Shown one piece after another: positions 30,561 to 39,668 of a stretch of DNA of 64,000 nucleotides; within the stretch, counting starts at the first letter, position 1; every line of letters begins with the position of its first letter. Source of the stretch: Xanthomonas vasicola (GTDB taxonomy: Bacteria > Pseudomonadota > Gammaproteobacteria > Xanthomonadales > Xanthomonadaceae); contig NZ_JSBW02000067.1 in assembly GCF_000772705.2 (NCBI RefSeq), positions 50,026 through 114,025 on the forward strand. The letters run 5' to 3'. Both the position numbers and the translations under genes were made by a program. The notes beneath the pieces are model-generated. The model was given only the letters and a program-made list of their open reading frames with translations. It ran no database searches and was not told the origin of the DNA.

Positions 30561-30908
30561 GGATTTCTCCTGAAAAGGCCGGACGACCTGCGCAGCGTGT
30601 CCCGGCTCGGCCACGCTGCGGTCGCCGTACCATTATCCGCCGAGTTGATGCTTGCGCGGCCCTCCGCACAGGGGAGCGCCAGCAGCATGGTGGCTCGCGC
30701 CCTGAGCTGATATGGCGGCGATGGCCATTAGCGTGGCCGTGGCGAAGATGGTGGTCAACTTTCTGCACACTCCGCACCGCAAGGCCTGCACTTAGACTGC
30801 CAGCGTGCGATCGCATTGCGGCGAAAACGCATGGATGCGGTCTGCGCCGCATGCCACTATCAACGTTCCTTCGCAGCCGCCAGCGGCTGCCTTCACCCTG
30901 AGTTCTGC
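30561..30908. other. Divergent intergenic region between the two recycling arms
   Basis: About 350 bp between the amidase gene (minus) and the NlpC/P60 gene (plus); it must hold both promoters. I see no convincing sigma-70 boxes and no perfect dyad. Confidence 0.45.
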
Positions 30909-32321
30909 ATGCCATTGTCGCGCCGCCTGCTGATATTGCTGCTGATCGCACTCGCCCTGCCCTGCAGCGCCGTGTCCGCACCAACCGGCGCGCCGATTGC
31001 ACACGCGCCGCCTTTCGTCGTTAGCGATGCACAGCTAACCGCAGAGTATTGGATCAAGCGCAGCCGCAACGCGCTGACGCCACGGATGACTCCCGCGCAG
31101 ATCGCTGACTTCAATGCGCGCCTGCTACGCGAGGATGCATCGATGCACGACATCGCGCAGTTGCCCGACATGCTGGCCGCAACCGAAGTGCGCGCGCGCA
31201 TCGAGACCGTGTCGGCCACGCCGACACGGCCGCTGTACGACGCAGATGGGCGGCTTCTGGATGCTGCACGCTTGGCTGCATTGCGCAAGGCCTTGGCGTT
31301 GGATGCGCTTCCCACACAGGTGCCACCGCGCTTTGCGCTGGTCGTCACCCGTGCAGCATTGCGGACCTTTCCCACTGCGCAGCGTGTGTTCACCAGTACC
31401 GACGACCACGATATCGACCGCTTCCAGGAATCGGCGCTGTATCCCGGCACGCCGGTCACGGTCCTGCACAGCAGCGCAGATGGGGCGTGGAAGTTCGTGA
31501 TTGCCGCAAATTACGCCGCGTGGATCGCAAGCGCACAACTTGCCGAAGGTAGCCGCGCCGAGGTGCTGGATTACGCACGACGCGGGCCGCGCGTCATCGT
31601 CACCGCTGCCCGCACGCAGACCGCCTACACACCCGAAAACCCACCGATTTCTGCACTGACGCTGGACATGGGCACCAGCCTGCCATTGCTCGGTGACTGG
31701 CCGCAGCAGCAGCCGGTCAACGGACAGTTGCCGCTAGCGGCCTATGTGGTGCAACTGCCACTGCGCAGCGCCGATGGCCGCTTGCAGCTGGTGCCTGCAT
31801 TGATCCCACGCGCTGCCGATGTCCGCATCGGCGCCTTGCCCGCTACCAATGCCGCAGTGTTAAGGCAGGCATTCAAATTCCTCGGCGAACGTTACGGCTG
31901 GGGAAACGATTACCACGCGCGCGATTGCAGTGGCTTCGTGCTGGATGTCTATCGCAGCCTCGGTATCGCATTGCCCCGCAATACCGGCGACCAGGCGCGC
32001 AGCCCGGTGTTGCACAGCGTGCCGTTCGATACAGCTGCACCATTGCCGAAACGTTTGCGGCAGCTCGCAAGGCTGCAAGTCGGCGATCTGATCTATATCC
32101 CCGGCCATGTGATGCTGGTCATCGGGCATGCAGATGGCGCGCCATGGGTAATCCATGATGTGGCCGGTGCCAGTTACCGCGCGGCCGATGGCAGCGTGCA
32201 GCGCGCACGTTTGAATGGCGTGTCGGTGACACCGTTGCTACCACTGCTCGCCAGCGATGGCTCCGCATTCGTCGATCACATCACCCGCATCCAACGTGTT
32301 GCGCTAACGGACACCCCATGA
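30909..32321 (+). CDS. NlpC/P60-family peptidase with SH3-like domains
   Basis: 470 residues with a signal peptide (RRLLILLLIALALPCSAVSA). The middle (about 140-300) carries SH3b-like segments (VLHSSADGAWKFVIAANYAAWIAS). The catalytic domain has Cys340 in ARDCSGFVLDVY, His400 in IPGHVMLVIG and His416 in WVIHDV. The layout matches SH3b-NlpC/P60 enzymes that cut gamma-D-Glu-diaminopimelate in murein peptides and release L-Ala-D-Glu, the substrate of the next gene product. The stop overlaps the epimerase start (ATGA), so the two are translationally coupled. The upstream frame from 30816 is ignored. Confidence 0.9.
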   Translation: MPLSRRLLILLLIALALPCSAVSAPTGAPIAHAPPFVVSDAQLTAEYWIKRSRNALTPRMTPAQIADFNARLLREDASMHDIAQLPDMLAATEVRARIETVSATPTRPLYDADGRLLDAARLAALRKALALDALPTQVPPRFALVVTRAALRTFPTAQRVFTSTDDHDIDRFQESALYPGTPVTVLHSSADGAWKFVIAANYAAWIASAQLAEGSRAEVLDYARRGPRVIVTAARTQTAYTPENPPISALTLDMGTSLPLLGDWPQQQPVNGQLPLAAYVVQLPLRSADGRLQLVPALIPRAADVRIGALPATNAAVLRQAFKFLGERYGWGNDYHARDCSGFVLDVYRSLGIALPRNTGDQARSPVLHSVPFDTAAPLPKRLRQLARLQVGDLIYIPGHVMLVIGHADGAPWVIHDVAGASYRAADGSVQRARLNGVSVTPLLPLLASDGSAFVDHITRIQRVALTDTP

Positions 32322-33415
32322 AGATCACTGGCTTCCGGCTTGGCATGGTGCGCGTGCCGTTGAAAACGCCGTTCAAGACGGCCGTGCGCACCGTGCAGGC
32401 CATCGAGGATGTGGTAGTGCTGCTGCAGACCGATAGCGGCCATATCGGCCATGGCGCAGCGCCGGCCACCGCACCCATCACCGGCGATACCCATGGCAGC
32501 ATCATTGCCGCAGTCGAGCACTGCATCGGCCCCAAACTGATCGGCCAGGACGTAGCCGATCTCAACCGGCTATGTGGCCTTGTGCAACACGCACTTGAGC
32601 GCAACACCAGCGCCAAGGCCGCCGTGGAAATCGCGCTTTACGATCTGTGGGCACAAGCGTTCGGCGCGCCGCTGTACCAGCTGCTCGGTGGTGGCACGCC
32701 GCGTATCACCACCGACATCACCATCAGTGCCGATGCCATCGACACCATGGTGACGCAAGCGCAAGCGGCGCTTGCAAGCGGCTATCGCGCACTGAAGATC
32801 AAGGTCGGCAAGGACATCGATTCGGATGTCGAACGTGTCACTGCGATCCATGCGGCAGTTGCTGGGCGCGCATCGCTGCGACTGGATGCCAATCAAGGCT
32901 GGACGCCCAAACACGCGGTACGCACCATGCGCACGCTGGAAGATGGCGGCATCGTGCTGGAGCTGCTGGAGCAACCGGTCAAGGCTGCCGATGTCGACGG
33001 GCTCGCCTTCGTGACCGCACGCATCGACACACCGGTGATGGCCGATGAAAGCGTCTTCTCGCCCGCGCGGGTGATCGATCTGATCCAGCGTCGCGCCGCC
33101 GACATCATCAACATCAAACTGATGAAGACCGGCGGGCTGTCCAACGCCATCCGCATCGCCGATATCGCCGCGTTGTATGGATTGCCGTGCATGATCGGTT
33201 GCATGATCGAGTCCAGCATCAGCGTCGCCGCTGCGGTGCATTTGGCGGTCGCCAAGGCCGACAGCATCACCCTGGCCGATCTGGATGCGCCCGCGCTGGG
33301 ACAGTTCGATCCAACCGAGTGCGGCGTGCAGTTCGACGAGGCGCAGATCCACATCGATGATTCGCCGGGGCTAGGCATTCGCCGCATTCGTGGGCTGGAG
33401 CTGTTGCCGGATTAA
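32318..33415 (+). CDS. L-Ala-D/L-Glu (dipeptide) epimerase
   Basis: 365 residues of the enolase superfamily, muconate-lactonising subgroup. Acid/base Lys162 is in LKIKVGKD; metal ligands are Asp190 (LRLDANQGW), Glu219 (LLEQPV) and Asp243 (MADES); the second base Lys is in IKLMKTGG (267-273). This pattern fits dipeptide epimerases such as E. coli YcjG, which convert murein-derived L-Ala-D-Glu to L-Ala-L-Glu for general peptidases. Coupling to the NlpC/P60 gene strongly supports this substrate. It lacks a signal peptide, so it is cytoplasmic. Confidence 0.92.
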   Translation: MKITGFRLGMVRVPLKTPFKTAVRTVQAIEDVVVLLQTDSGHIGHGAAPATAPITGDTHGSIIAAVEHCIGPKLIGQDVADLNRLCGLVQHALERNTSAKAAVEIALYDLWAQAFGAPLYQLLGGGTPRITTDITISADAIDTMVTQAQAALASGYRALKIKVGKDIDSDVERVTAIHAAVAGRASLRLDANQGWTPKHAVRTMRTLEDGGIVLELLEQPVKAADVDGLAFVTARIDTPVMADESVFSPARVIDLIQRRAADIINIKLMKTGGLSNAIRIADIAALYGLPCMIGCMIESSISVAAAVHLAVAKADSITLADLDAPALGQFDPTECGVQFDEAQIHIDDSPGLGIRRIRGLELLPD

Positions 33416-33566
33416 GATTGGCTTAAAAATTTAGCGGACGGCCATCAATCGGGTGTGGACGGCGCAGAGGAGACGCAGTGTACGAGTGGTAATTGCGGAT
33501 TCCGCGTAACGGAGGCACCTGCCAGGCAGCTAAGCGGTCATTCTGTTTGGCGCTCCTAGTGAGTGT

Positions 33567-33644
33567 GCCCTCACCGCTCGCGGGACACGCCGTAAACCCG
33601 CCCATGGGGCTCGATGGCGACATCCATGCTGCTAACGGTCCCGC
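33567..33644. repeat. Dispersed palindromic repeat, copy A
   Basis: Shares with copy B (33756-33851, opposite orientation) the blocks CGC-GGACACGC, TGGCG-CATCCATGC-GC and a closing CCCGC. The centre GGCGACAT-CC-ATGCTGCT (33616-33633) is an imperfect palindrome. I recall close relatives of this sequence in gaps of other Xanthomonas genomes; that is memory, not a search. Confidence 0.6.
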
Positions 33645-33755
33645 AATTGGTAAAAACACCGCACCAGACAGTTGGCTGGTGGTTTATTGGAGAAGCGAGC
33701 ATCGCGCGACCGTTACTGGTTGCTTGAAAATGCTGCGCACCGCTTGACTCGACTG

Positions 33756-33851
33756 GTCCTTGCCCGCTCACCGTCGCGGGCCTCTAGGCGGCATGGATGC
33801 CGCCACGGAGCGTACTTGCAGCGTGTCCTGCGAAGGTGGGCGGGCAAGGAC
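33756..33851. repeat. Dispersed palindromic repeat, copy B, with terminal inverted repeats
   Basis: A 96-bp unit bounded by GTCCTTGCCCGC (33756-33767) and its exact reverse complement GCGGGCAAGGAC (33840-33851). Inside lies a perfect palindrome, GGCGGCAT-GG-ATGCCGCC (33787-33804). It contains no coding frame. The structure resembles REP or MITE-like elements mobilised in trans. Confidence 0.7.
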
Positions 33852-34127
33852 ACTGCAACCAGCGCAAAGATCAAGCACTCCGCGCTAACTCCTACACGAA
33901 ACTACGCCTCAAAAAACGAAAGCAACACGAAGCAAGGGTGTTTCCCGCGATAAGCCGGCACCAACAGGGCGCATGGACATCAGACGCACATGCACCATGC
34001 AACCGCATTGCTGAGTACAGTAGCGACAACGCGGCATCGATCACACAGCACCACCGTAGCGCGCCGTTTCCAGACAACCGTGATCGCCCACAGACTCATC
34101 CCGCTCGACCCAACGCCCGGAGCCTGC

Positions 34128-34904
34128 ATGCACCTTGCCACCGTGTTTCGATCCATTGTGCTGCTCGCGCTGGCAAGCTGTAGCAGCCTTGCCGTCGCTG
34201 CCGATCCAATCGATGCCTTGAATCAGGCACGCACATTGATCGTGGTGACCACCCCGGACTGGAACAGCACGCAAGCGCATCTGCAGACGTTCACCCGCGT
34301 GGACCGCAAATGGCAACCGGCGGCGCAGAGCTTTGCGGTCGCGCTCGGGCGGCATGGCAGCGCCTGGGGAGACGGCCTGCATCCGGCGCAGACGCAGGGC
34401 CCGCAAAAGCGCGAAGGCGATGGCCGCAGCCCAGCTGGCATATTCGCCATCGGCCCGGCCTTTGGCTACGCCCCGAGTATCGACAGCGTGATGCCGTACC
34501 AGGCGATGAGCGCCACCCACCACTGCATGCATGTGCCCAGCTCGCCGCTCGACAACCGCATCGTCGATGCTGCGCAAGTTGGCGAGAAGGCCGTCGCCGG
34601 CTCGACCGAACCGATGCGCCTGGACCAGCGCCACGCAGGCGATGTGCGCTACAGCGAGGGCTTCGTGATCGCGCACAATCCCAAGGCCATTCCCGAGCGC
34701 GGCAGCTGCATCTTCGCGCATCTGTGGCGCACGCCGGGCCAGTTCACCGCCGGCTGCACCGCCATTGCAGCGGCCGACATGCAACGCCTGCTCGGCTGGT
34801 TGAAGCCGGAGGATCACCCGCTGTTCGTGCTGCTGCCACGCGCCGAATATGCACGTCTGCACACTGCGTGGCACTTGCCCGCACTGACCGAGGAGGCGCC
34901 ATGA
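34128..34904 (+). CDS. L,D-transpeptidase (YkuD) family protein, exported
   Basis: 258 residues with a signal peptide (SIVLLALASCSSLAVAAD). The YkuD catalytic motif is His198 to Cys210 in FAHLWRTPGQFTAGCTAIA; GDGRSPAGIFAIGPAFGY is the usual YkuD front part. Such enzymes form or cut 3-3 crosslinks or attach lipoproteins to murein. Related stand-alone proteins (YafK/ErfK types) have varied roles, so the exact reaction is open. GGAG 5 bases before ATG 34128 sets the start. The stop overlaps the permease start (ATGA). Confidence 0.88.
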   Translation: MHLATVFRSIVLLALASCSSLAVAADPIDALNQARTLIVVTTPDWNSTQAHLQTFTRVDRKWQPAAQSFAVALGRHGSAWGDGLHPAQTQGPQKREGDGRSPAGIFAIGPAFGYAPSIDSVMPYQAMSATHHCMHVPSSPLDNRIVDAAQVGEKAVAGSTEPMRLDQRHAGDVRYSEGFVIAHNPKAIPERGSCIFAHLWRTPGQFTAGCTAIAAADMQRLLGWLKPEDHPLFVLLPRAEYARLHTAWHLPALTEEAP

Positions 34905-36217
34905 GCACACCGCAGCCTGCACCGGATGCAACGGGTTTGGTTCGCGTGGTCAGCCGCTGGCAGATCGTCGGCCTGTCGATCAACGACGTCATCGGCAGCG
35001 GTATCTATCTGCTACCCGCAGCAACCGCCGCCCTGTTGGGGCCGATGAGTTTGTGGGCGGTGATGCTGGCCGGCCTGGCGGTCGCCTTGCTGGTGCTGTG
35101 CTACGCGCAGGCAGCGAGCTATTTCGATACGCCCGGCGGCAGCTATCTCTACACGCGCGAAGCCTTCGGCCCGTTCGTCGGTTTTCAGATCGGCTGGATG
35201 ATCTGGCTCACCCGCATCAGTTCGGCGGCCGCCTTGAGCAACGGTCTGGCCGACGCTGTAGCGCGGTTCTGGCCCACCGCCACTACCGATACCTGGGCAC
35301 GCTTGCTAGTGGTGGTTGGCTCGCTGGGCCTGCTCACCGCGATCAACGTGATCGGCGTGAAATCTGCTGCGCGCACCGGCATCGCGCTGGTGATCGGCAA
35401 GTTGTTGCCATTGCTGCTGTTCGTGGCAATTGGCTTGTTCTATGTCGATTGGTCGTGGGCGTTTGCCGGCACCACGCCGGATCTGCACGACCTGGGCAAT
35501 CTCGGCGAAGCGGCCTTGTTGCTGCTGTTCGCCTACGCAGGTTTCGAAAACATTCCCGCAGCCGCTGGCGAGTACCGCAACCCGCGGCGTGATGTGCCCT
35601 TCGCCTTGATCACCATGATCGTCACCGTGACCCTGATCTACGCCGCAGTGCAGGTGGTGGCCCAGGGGACGCTACCGAATCTTGCCGCCTCGCCCACGCC
35701 GTTGGCAGATGCCGCAAGCCGATTCGGTGGCGAAGCGTTGGCACTGATTTTGACCGTGGGCGCGACCATTTCCATCCTCGGCACCACCAGCAACACGGTG
35801 ATGCTGGGCCCTCGCTTCTTGTTTGCGCTTGCACGCGATGGGTATGGCCCGGCGTTTCTGGCACGCGTGCATCCGCGCTTCCACACGCCTGCCGCAGCAG
35901 TGCTTACTCAGGGCGCACTGTCGCTTGCATTGGCGTTGTCGGGATCGTTTACGCAATTGGCATTACTGTCGATGGTCACGCGCCTGTTTGCTTACATCGG
36001 CACCGCAGCGGCGGTGATCGTGCTGGCGCGCAGATACCGGCAACGCACCGATACCTTGCGCCTGCCTGGCGGCCCAGCCATCCCCATCGCCGCCTTGGTG
36101 CTGTCGCTGGGTTTGCTGGCCAGCGCCAGTTGGCAGAATCTGGCCGCTGCAGGCGTGGCGCTGGTAGTCGGCTGGGTGTTCTATCTATTTCCGCGCAAGC
36201 AGGTTGAGAACAGCTGA
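34901..36217 (+). CDS. APC-family amino acid permease
   Basis: 438 residues, about 12 transmembrane helices. The APC signature at the first helix is VGLSINDVIGSGIYLLPAATAALLGP, and FAYAGFENIPAAAGEYRNPRRDVPFAL is the helix 6 gate region. GAGGAGG just before ATG 34901 and a 4-bp overlap with the L,D-transpeptidase gene show co-translation. In this neighbourhood it may import amino acids or small products freed from murein peptides; the substrate itself cannot be read from sequence. Confidence 0.9.
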   Translation: MSTPQPAPDATGLVRVVSRWQIVGLSINDVIGSGIYLLPAATAALLGPMSLWAVMLAGLAVALLVLCYAQAASYFDTPGGSYLYTREAFGPFVGFQIGWMIWLTRISSAAALSNGLADAVARFWPTATTDTWARLLVVVGSLGLLTAINVIGVKSAARTGIALVIGKLLPLLLFVAIGLFYVDWSWAFAGTTPDLHDLGNLGEAALLLLFAYAGFENIPAAAGEYRNPRRDVPFALITMIVTVTLIYAAVQVVAQGTLPNLAASPTPLADAASRFGGEALALILTVGATISILGTTSNTVMLGPRFLFALARDGYGPAFLARVHPRFHTPAAAVLTQGALSLALALSGSFTQLALLSMVTRLFAYIGTAAAVIVLARRYRQRTDTLRLPGGPAIPIAALVLSLGLLASASWQNLAAAGVALVVGWVFYLFPRKQVENS

Positions 36218-36428
36218 GAGCAATACGGTGTCGTTATCAAGCGGAGTGGATAGCGCGCAGTAACCACAGCGCGCGCACTGATACAACGCGTCGGACATTT
36301 GCCGCGCTAGGCTAGAGGCCACGTTCGCTCAACCACAACAAACCGTTTCGCAGCACGCTCGCGCAGCGCTCACGCACACCTAACTGCATGCGTCCAACGC
36401 TGCGGCTCTCACCTTATGGGAGCTTGCG

Positions 36429-36926
36429 ATGAAACTGCGCCATGTCTACAGCACTGCCGATCTCGACAGCGCGCAACGCGTGCTGCAGGCCGCACGGGGT
36501 GCGGGTATCGATAATGATGCGCTTTCATTGATCGCCCGCTCCGATATCGAACTGCAGGATGTGCCCGACGAACGCAAGGACGCCAAAACCGATTTCCTCC
36601 CCGCGGCCGCACGCGGCGCAGCAACCGGCGGTGCGGCCGGCCTGGTCGCAGGGCTGGTTGCCATTGCCGTGCCGCCGATCGGGCTGACCTTGGCCGGCGC
36701 AGGCGTCATGGCATTGGCCGGCGCACTGGTCGGCAGCTGGTCATCGGCATTAATCGGCGCAACCGTGCCCGACCCGGTACGCCGTCAGTTTGAAGACGAA
36801 ATCCAGGCCGGGCGTGTGCTGGTCATCCTCGATGCCGAGCAGGCGGCATTGCAGAACGCCGAGCCAGCCATGGTGGCCGCAGGCGCGACACCACTGCCAT
36901 ACGAAGCCGCCTCGGCGACTACCTGA
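36429..36926 (+). CDS. Small protein with a Gly-rich hydrophobic core (stress-protein type)
   Basis: 165 residues. The soluble N-terminal domain (MKLRHVYSTADLDSAQRVLQAARGAGI to about 55) is followed by a Gly/Ala-rich hydrophobic hairpin (about 58-108, GAATGGAAGLVAGLVAIAVPPIGLTLAGAG) and a C-terminal alpha/beta domain. This plan is like DUF1269 or general-stress proteins with glycine zippers, but I cannot assign a family firmly. The ribosome site GGGAG lies 6 bases upstream. The 211-bp gap before it likely carries its promoter. Confidence 0.75.
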   Translation: MKLRHVYSTADLDSAQRVLQAARGAGIDNDALSLIARSDIELQDVPDERKDAKTDFLPAAARGAATGGAAGLVAGLVAIAVPPIGLTLAGAGVMALAGALVGSWSSALIGATVPDPVRRQFEDEIQAGRVLVILDAEQAALQNAEPAMVAAGATPLPYEAASATT

Positions 36927-37092
36927 TTGCCTACCACAACACTATGCCCGCTGCACGACGCTGCAGTGATAGCACAGCCGAATGTCCTTGTACCGCTTGG
37001 CCCTAACGCCTTGATGTCCCACTCACTCGCTTTGGCAATGAAATTAACAGCAAGCGATCTACGGTAAACGCACATCCACCACGGAGACGCGC

Positions 37093-37425
37093 ATGAACGT
37101 GCCGTATCAGATTCCGGGCCGTGCCCCGGACGAAGACCGCAGTCAGAACGTATCGACGTATTGGCGCGAACGCTTCACCGAAGAGCCGTATTACACCGAA
37201 GGCGATCGCTACGAAGATTATGAAGGCGCTTACCTGGCTGGTCATGAGGCGCGCATCCGCGACAACGCGCGCGCCTACGATCAGGTTGAAGCCGAGTTGC
37301 ATCGCGATTGGGAAGCCAAGCGCGGAACGTCGTCCCTAAGCTGGAGCAAGGCGCGACACGCGGTCAGACGCGCCTGGGAAAACGCAGCCGATTTCGTGAC
37401 TGGCGACGATACACACAAGCGCTAA
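37093..37425 (+). CDS. Hypothetical hydrophilic protein (110 aa)
   Basis: Highly charged, with a Tyr/Glu/Asp-rich first half (YWRERFTEEPYYTEGDRYEDYEGAYLAGHEARI) and a basic C-terminal helix (KARHAVRRAWENAADFVTG). No signal or membrane segment. GGAG is 7 bases before the ATG. It ends 3 bp before a strong terminator. It lies beside the glycine-zipper stress-type gene on the same strand. Function unknown. Confidence 0.75.
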   Translation: MNVPYQIPGRAPDEDRSQNVSTYWRERFTEEPYYTEGDRYEDYEGAYLAGHEARIRDNARAYDQVEAELHRDWEAKRGTSSLSWSKARHAVRRAWENAADFVTGDDTHKR

Positions 37426-37427
37426 AA

Positions 37428-37458
37428 CAACAACGCCACCGCCACGGTGGCGTTGTTG
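37428..37458. terminator. 13-bp perfect hairpin between convergent genes
   Basis: CAACAACGCCACC (37428-37440) pairs perfectly with GGTGGCGTTGTTG (37446-37458) around GCCAC. It follows an A run on the left and lies between the ends of the genes at 37425 (plus) and 37480 (minus). A likely bidirectional terminator. Confidence 0.85.
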
Positions 37459-37479
37459 CATCGCACGATCTGCAATGTA

Positions 37480-37914
37480 TCAGTCGAGTGCCGGTGGCAG
37501 GCTATGCGCACTGCGCGGTCCGTCATTGATCTCCATCGCATCGCGGGTATTCTTCTGCACCGCAACCGCACCAAACGGACTCAGCGCATAGGCCATTGCG
37601 TAAAAACCTTTTTCGCTCAGCAACAACGTGGCGTTGATCAGGCCGATGGTCAGCAGCACCAATGCCGCGATCAGCGAAAACCAGCAAATGGCATAGTACA
37701 AGCCGGTGACTGGAATTCCATCGGCGCGGTCACGCACGCTCTTCTGCAATGACACCGATGCGAACAAACCGAACAGCAGCAGCGTGAAGTAGTAACCCTT
37801 TTCGTTGAGCAATATCTGGGCATTCCACAACCCGATCAGATACGCCGCACCGCCCAGCAACAATGCGGCCCAGGATGCGGCGATAAAAGCAGGCGAGGTT
37901 TTTTGCGTGGCCAT
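37480..37914 (-). CDS. yiaA: YiaA/YiaB-type inner-membrane protein
   Basis: 144 residues with four transmembrane helices arranged as two similar halves: [50 protein letters not shown] and [50 protein letters not shown]. The repeated L.EKG(Y/F)Y then V(S/A)(L/V)QK(S/N).RD is the YiaAB-domain signature. Function is unknown in the family. It is convergent with the gene at 37093, separated by a terminator. Confidence 0.9.
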   Translation of the reverse strand: MATQKTSPAFIAASWAALLLGGAAYLIGLWNAQILLNEKGYYFTLLLFGLFASVSLQKSVRDRADGIPVTGLYYAICWFSLIAALVLLTIGLINATLLLSEKGFYAMAYALSPFGAVAVQKNTRDAMEINDGPRSAHSLPPALD

Positions 37915-38096
37915 GGAAACTCCTTTTCATGGTGAAACGATGCATGACATACAACGATGTGAGACGCGGACGTCTTGCAGACAGTGATCTGCAACAAGGG
38001 CGACCTCGGCGGCGTCGTGTAAGGTATTGAAACCCGACGCGGGACACGTTGCGGGAGGTCTGCAGCGTCACCGCGCCCTATCCCCAGGAGGACCCC

Positions 38097-39275
38097 ATGT
38101 CTGTCCGACGTCTGCTTGCTCTGGCCTGCTCGGCCACCCTGTTCACTGCCGGCGCTGCAGTTGCTGCGCCCGCAGCGGCCCCCGCGGCCTCCATCCCCAA
38201 AGCACAGTGGCCGTTCCAGGCCACTACGGTCGCCGACTTCGACGAACCCTGGGCAATGACTTTCCTGCCCGATGGCACCTTGTTGGTGAGCGAAAAGCGC
38301 GGCGCCTTGATGCGGCTGGACCCCAAGACCAAACGCAAAAGCGCCATCACCGGCGTTCCGGCCGTCGCCTACGGCGGCCAAGGCGGTTTTGGTGATGTGC
38401 TGGCGCATCCGCGCTTCGCCAAGAACGGCCTGGTCTACATGAGTTATGCAGAGCCGGGCGAGGGCGACACACGCGGCGCCGCGGTAGCGCGCGCCAAGCT
38501 CACGCTGGATGCAACCGGCGGCGGCACGCTGTCGGACCTGAAAGTGATCTGGCGCCAGGACCCCAAGGTCACCGGCAATGGTCACTTCGGGCATCGGCTC
38601 GCGTTCGGGCCGGATGGCAAGCTATGGATCAGTTCCAGCGAACGGCAGAAATTCACTCCCGCTCAGGACATGAAAGTCAACCTCGGCAAGCTGATCCGGC
38701 TCAACGACGACGGCAGCGTGCCGGCCGATAACCCCTTCGTTGCGCAAGGCGGCGTTGCCGGGCAGGTGTGGTCGTTGGGTCACCGCAATATTCTCGGGCT
38801 GGCCTTCGACAGCAAGGGGCGCCTGTGGGAACACGAAATGGGCCCACTTGGTGGCGATGAGTTGAACCTGATCCAGCGCGGTGCCAACTACGGTTACCCC
38901 ATCGTCTCCAACGGCGACAACTACGACGGCACGCCGATCCCGGACCACAACACCCGCCCTGAATTTGCCGCGCCCAAGATCAGCTGGACGCCGGTGATTT
39001 CGCCCGCAGGCTTTGTGATTTACAGCGGCAAGCAGTTCCCGGCATGGCGCGGCAATGGCTTTATCGGCGGGCTGTCGTCGATGGCGCTGGTACAGGTGTC
39101 GTTGGGCGACCAGCCACGCGAAGTGGTCCGTTACGATATGGGCGCACGCATCCGCGAAGTGGAGCAAGGCCCGGACGGCGCGCTGTGGCTGCTCGAAGAC
39201 GAGGCCAGCGGCAGTACCGGACGTCTGCTGAAACTCACGCCCAAGAGCAACGCGGCGGTCGAGAACGACGCTTGA
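38097..39275 (+). CDS. PQQ-dependent aldose sugar dehydrogenase (YliI/Asd-like), periplasmic
   Basis: 392 residues. Signal peptide to about 23 ([16 protein letters not shown]). The six-bladed propeller of the soluble glucose dehydrogenase family shows [68 protein letters not shown] and [23 protein letters not shown], with the His and Arg used for PQQ and substrate. It oxidises aldoses to lactones in the periplasm when PQQ is present; PQQ synthesis genes are not in the window. AGGAGG 6 bases upstream sets the start. Confidence 0.9.
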   Translation: MSVRRLLALACSATLFTAGAAVAAPAAAPAASIPKAQWPFQATTVADFDEPWAMTFLPDGTLLVSEKRGALMRLDPKTKRKSAITGVPAVAYGGQGGFGDVLAHPRFAKNGLVYMSYAEPGEGDTRGAAVARAKLTLDATGGGTLSDLKVIWRQDPKVTGNGHFGHRLAFGPDGKLWISSSERQKFTPAQDMKVNLGKLIRLNDDGSVPADNPFVAQGGVAGQVWSLGHRNILGLAFDSKGRLWEHEMGPLGGDELNLIQRGANYGYPIVSNGDNYDGTPIPDHNTRPEFAAPKISWTPVISPAGFVIYSGKQFPAWRGNGFIGGLSSMALVQVSLGDQPREVVRYDMGARIREVEQGPDGALWLLEDEASGSTGRLLKLTPKSNAAVENDA

Positions 39276-39668
39276 CCGATTTCCGCTGCATAAGCCGGTG
39301 TATCTGACGCGATGCACAGACACGCGCGATGGCGACAATGGACCGTCGTCATTGCGCTCAAGCGCTACATCAACTGGTGCTTCGTGTTGTAGCAGTGGTC
39401 ACCCGGTTCGCAGTGTCGCCCCGCGCTGTTTGAGCGCTGACGATCATAAGGATGAATGCTTCACCGGCGGGCGAAGATGCACGCCGGTGTTATCGATGCG
39501 GTGCGTTGATGCATCGCCCTAGTTGGATGGAGCACCCGCAGCTGCGGTGATCACTCCTCAAGTTGCCCAACTGCCAGCACCACCGCAACTAGCGGCTTTT
39601 GGCCCAGCTCCCGCCACTCGCTCGATAGCGCAGCTCAGGATGCAATGGCGAGCCGAAGCCCGCCGCCG
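39276..39668. other. Intergenic, one hairpin, no gene seen
   Basis: About 390 bp between convergent genes. CACCGGCG (39462-39469) and CGCCGGTG (39482-39489) form an 8-bp hairpin with a 12-nt loop but no T run. The open frames are antisense or composition shadows. Confidence 0.5.

Noticed and set aside
33493..33747. 84-residue plus-strand ORF in the gap after the epimerase gene
   Set aside because: It spans palindromic repeat copy A, so its sequence is explained by the repeat.
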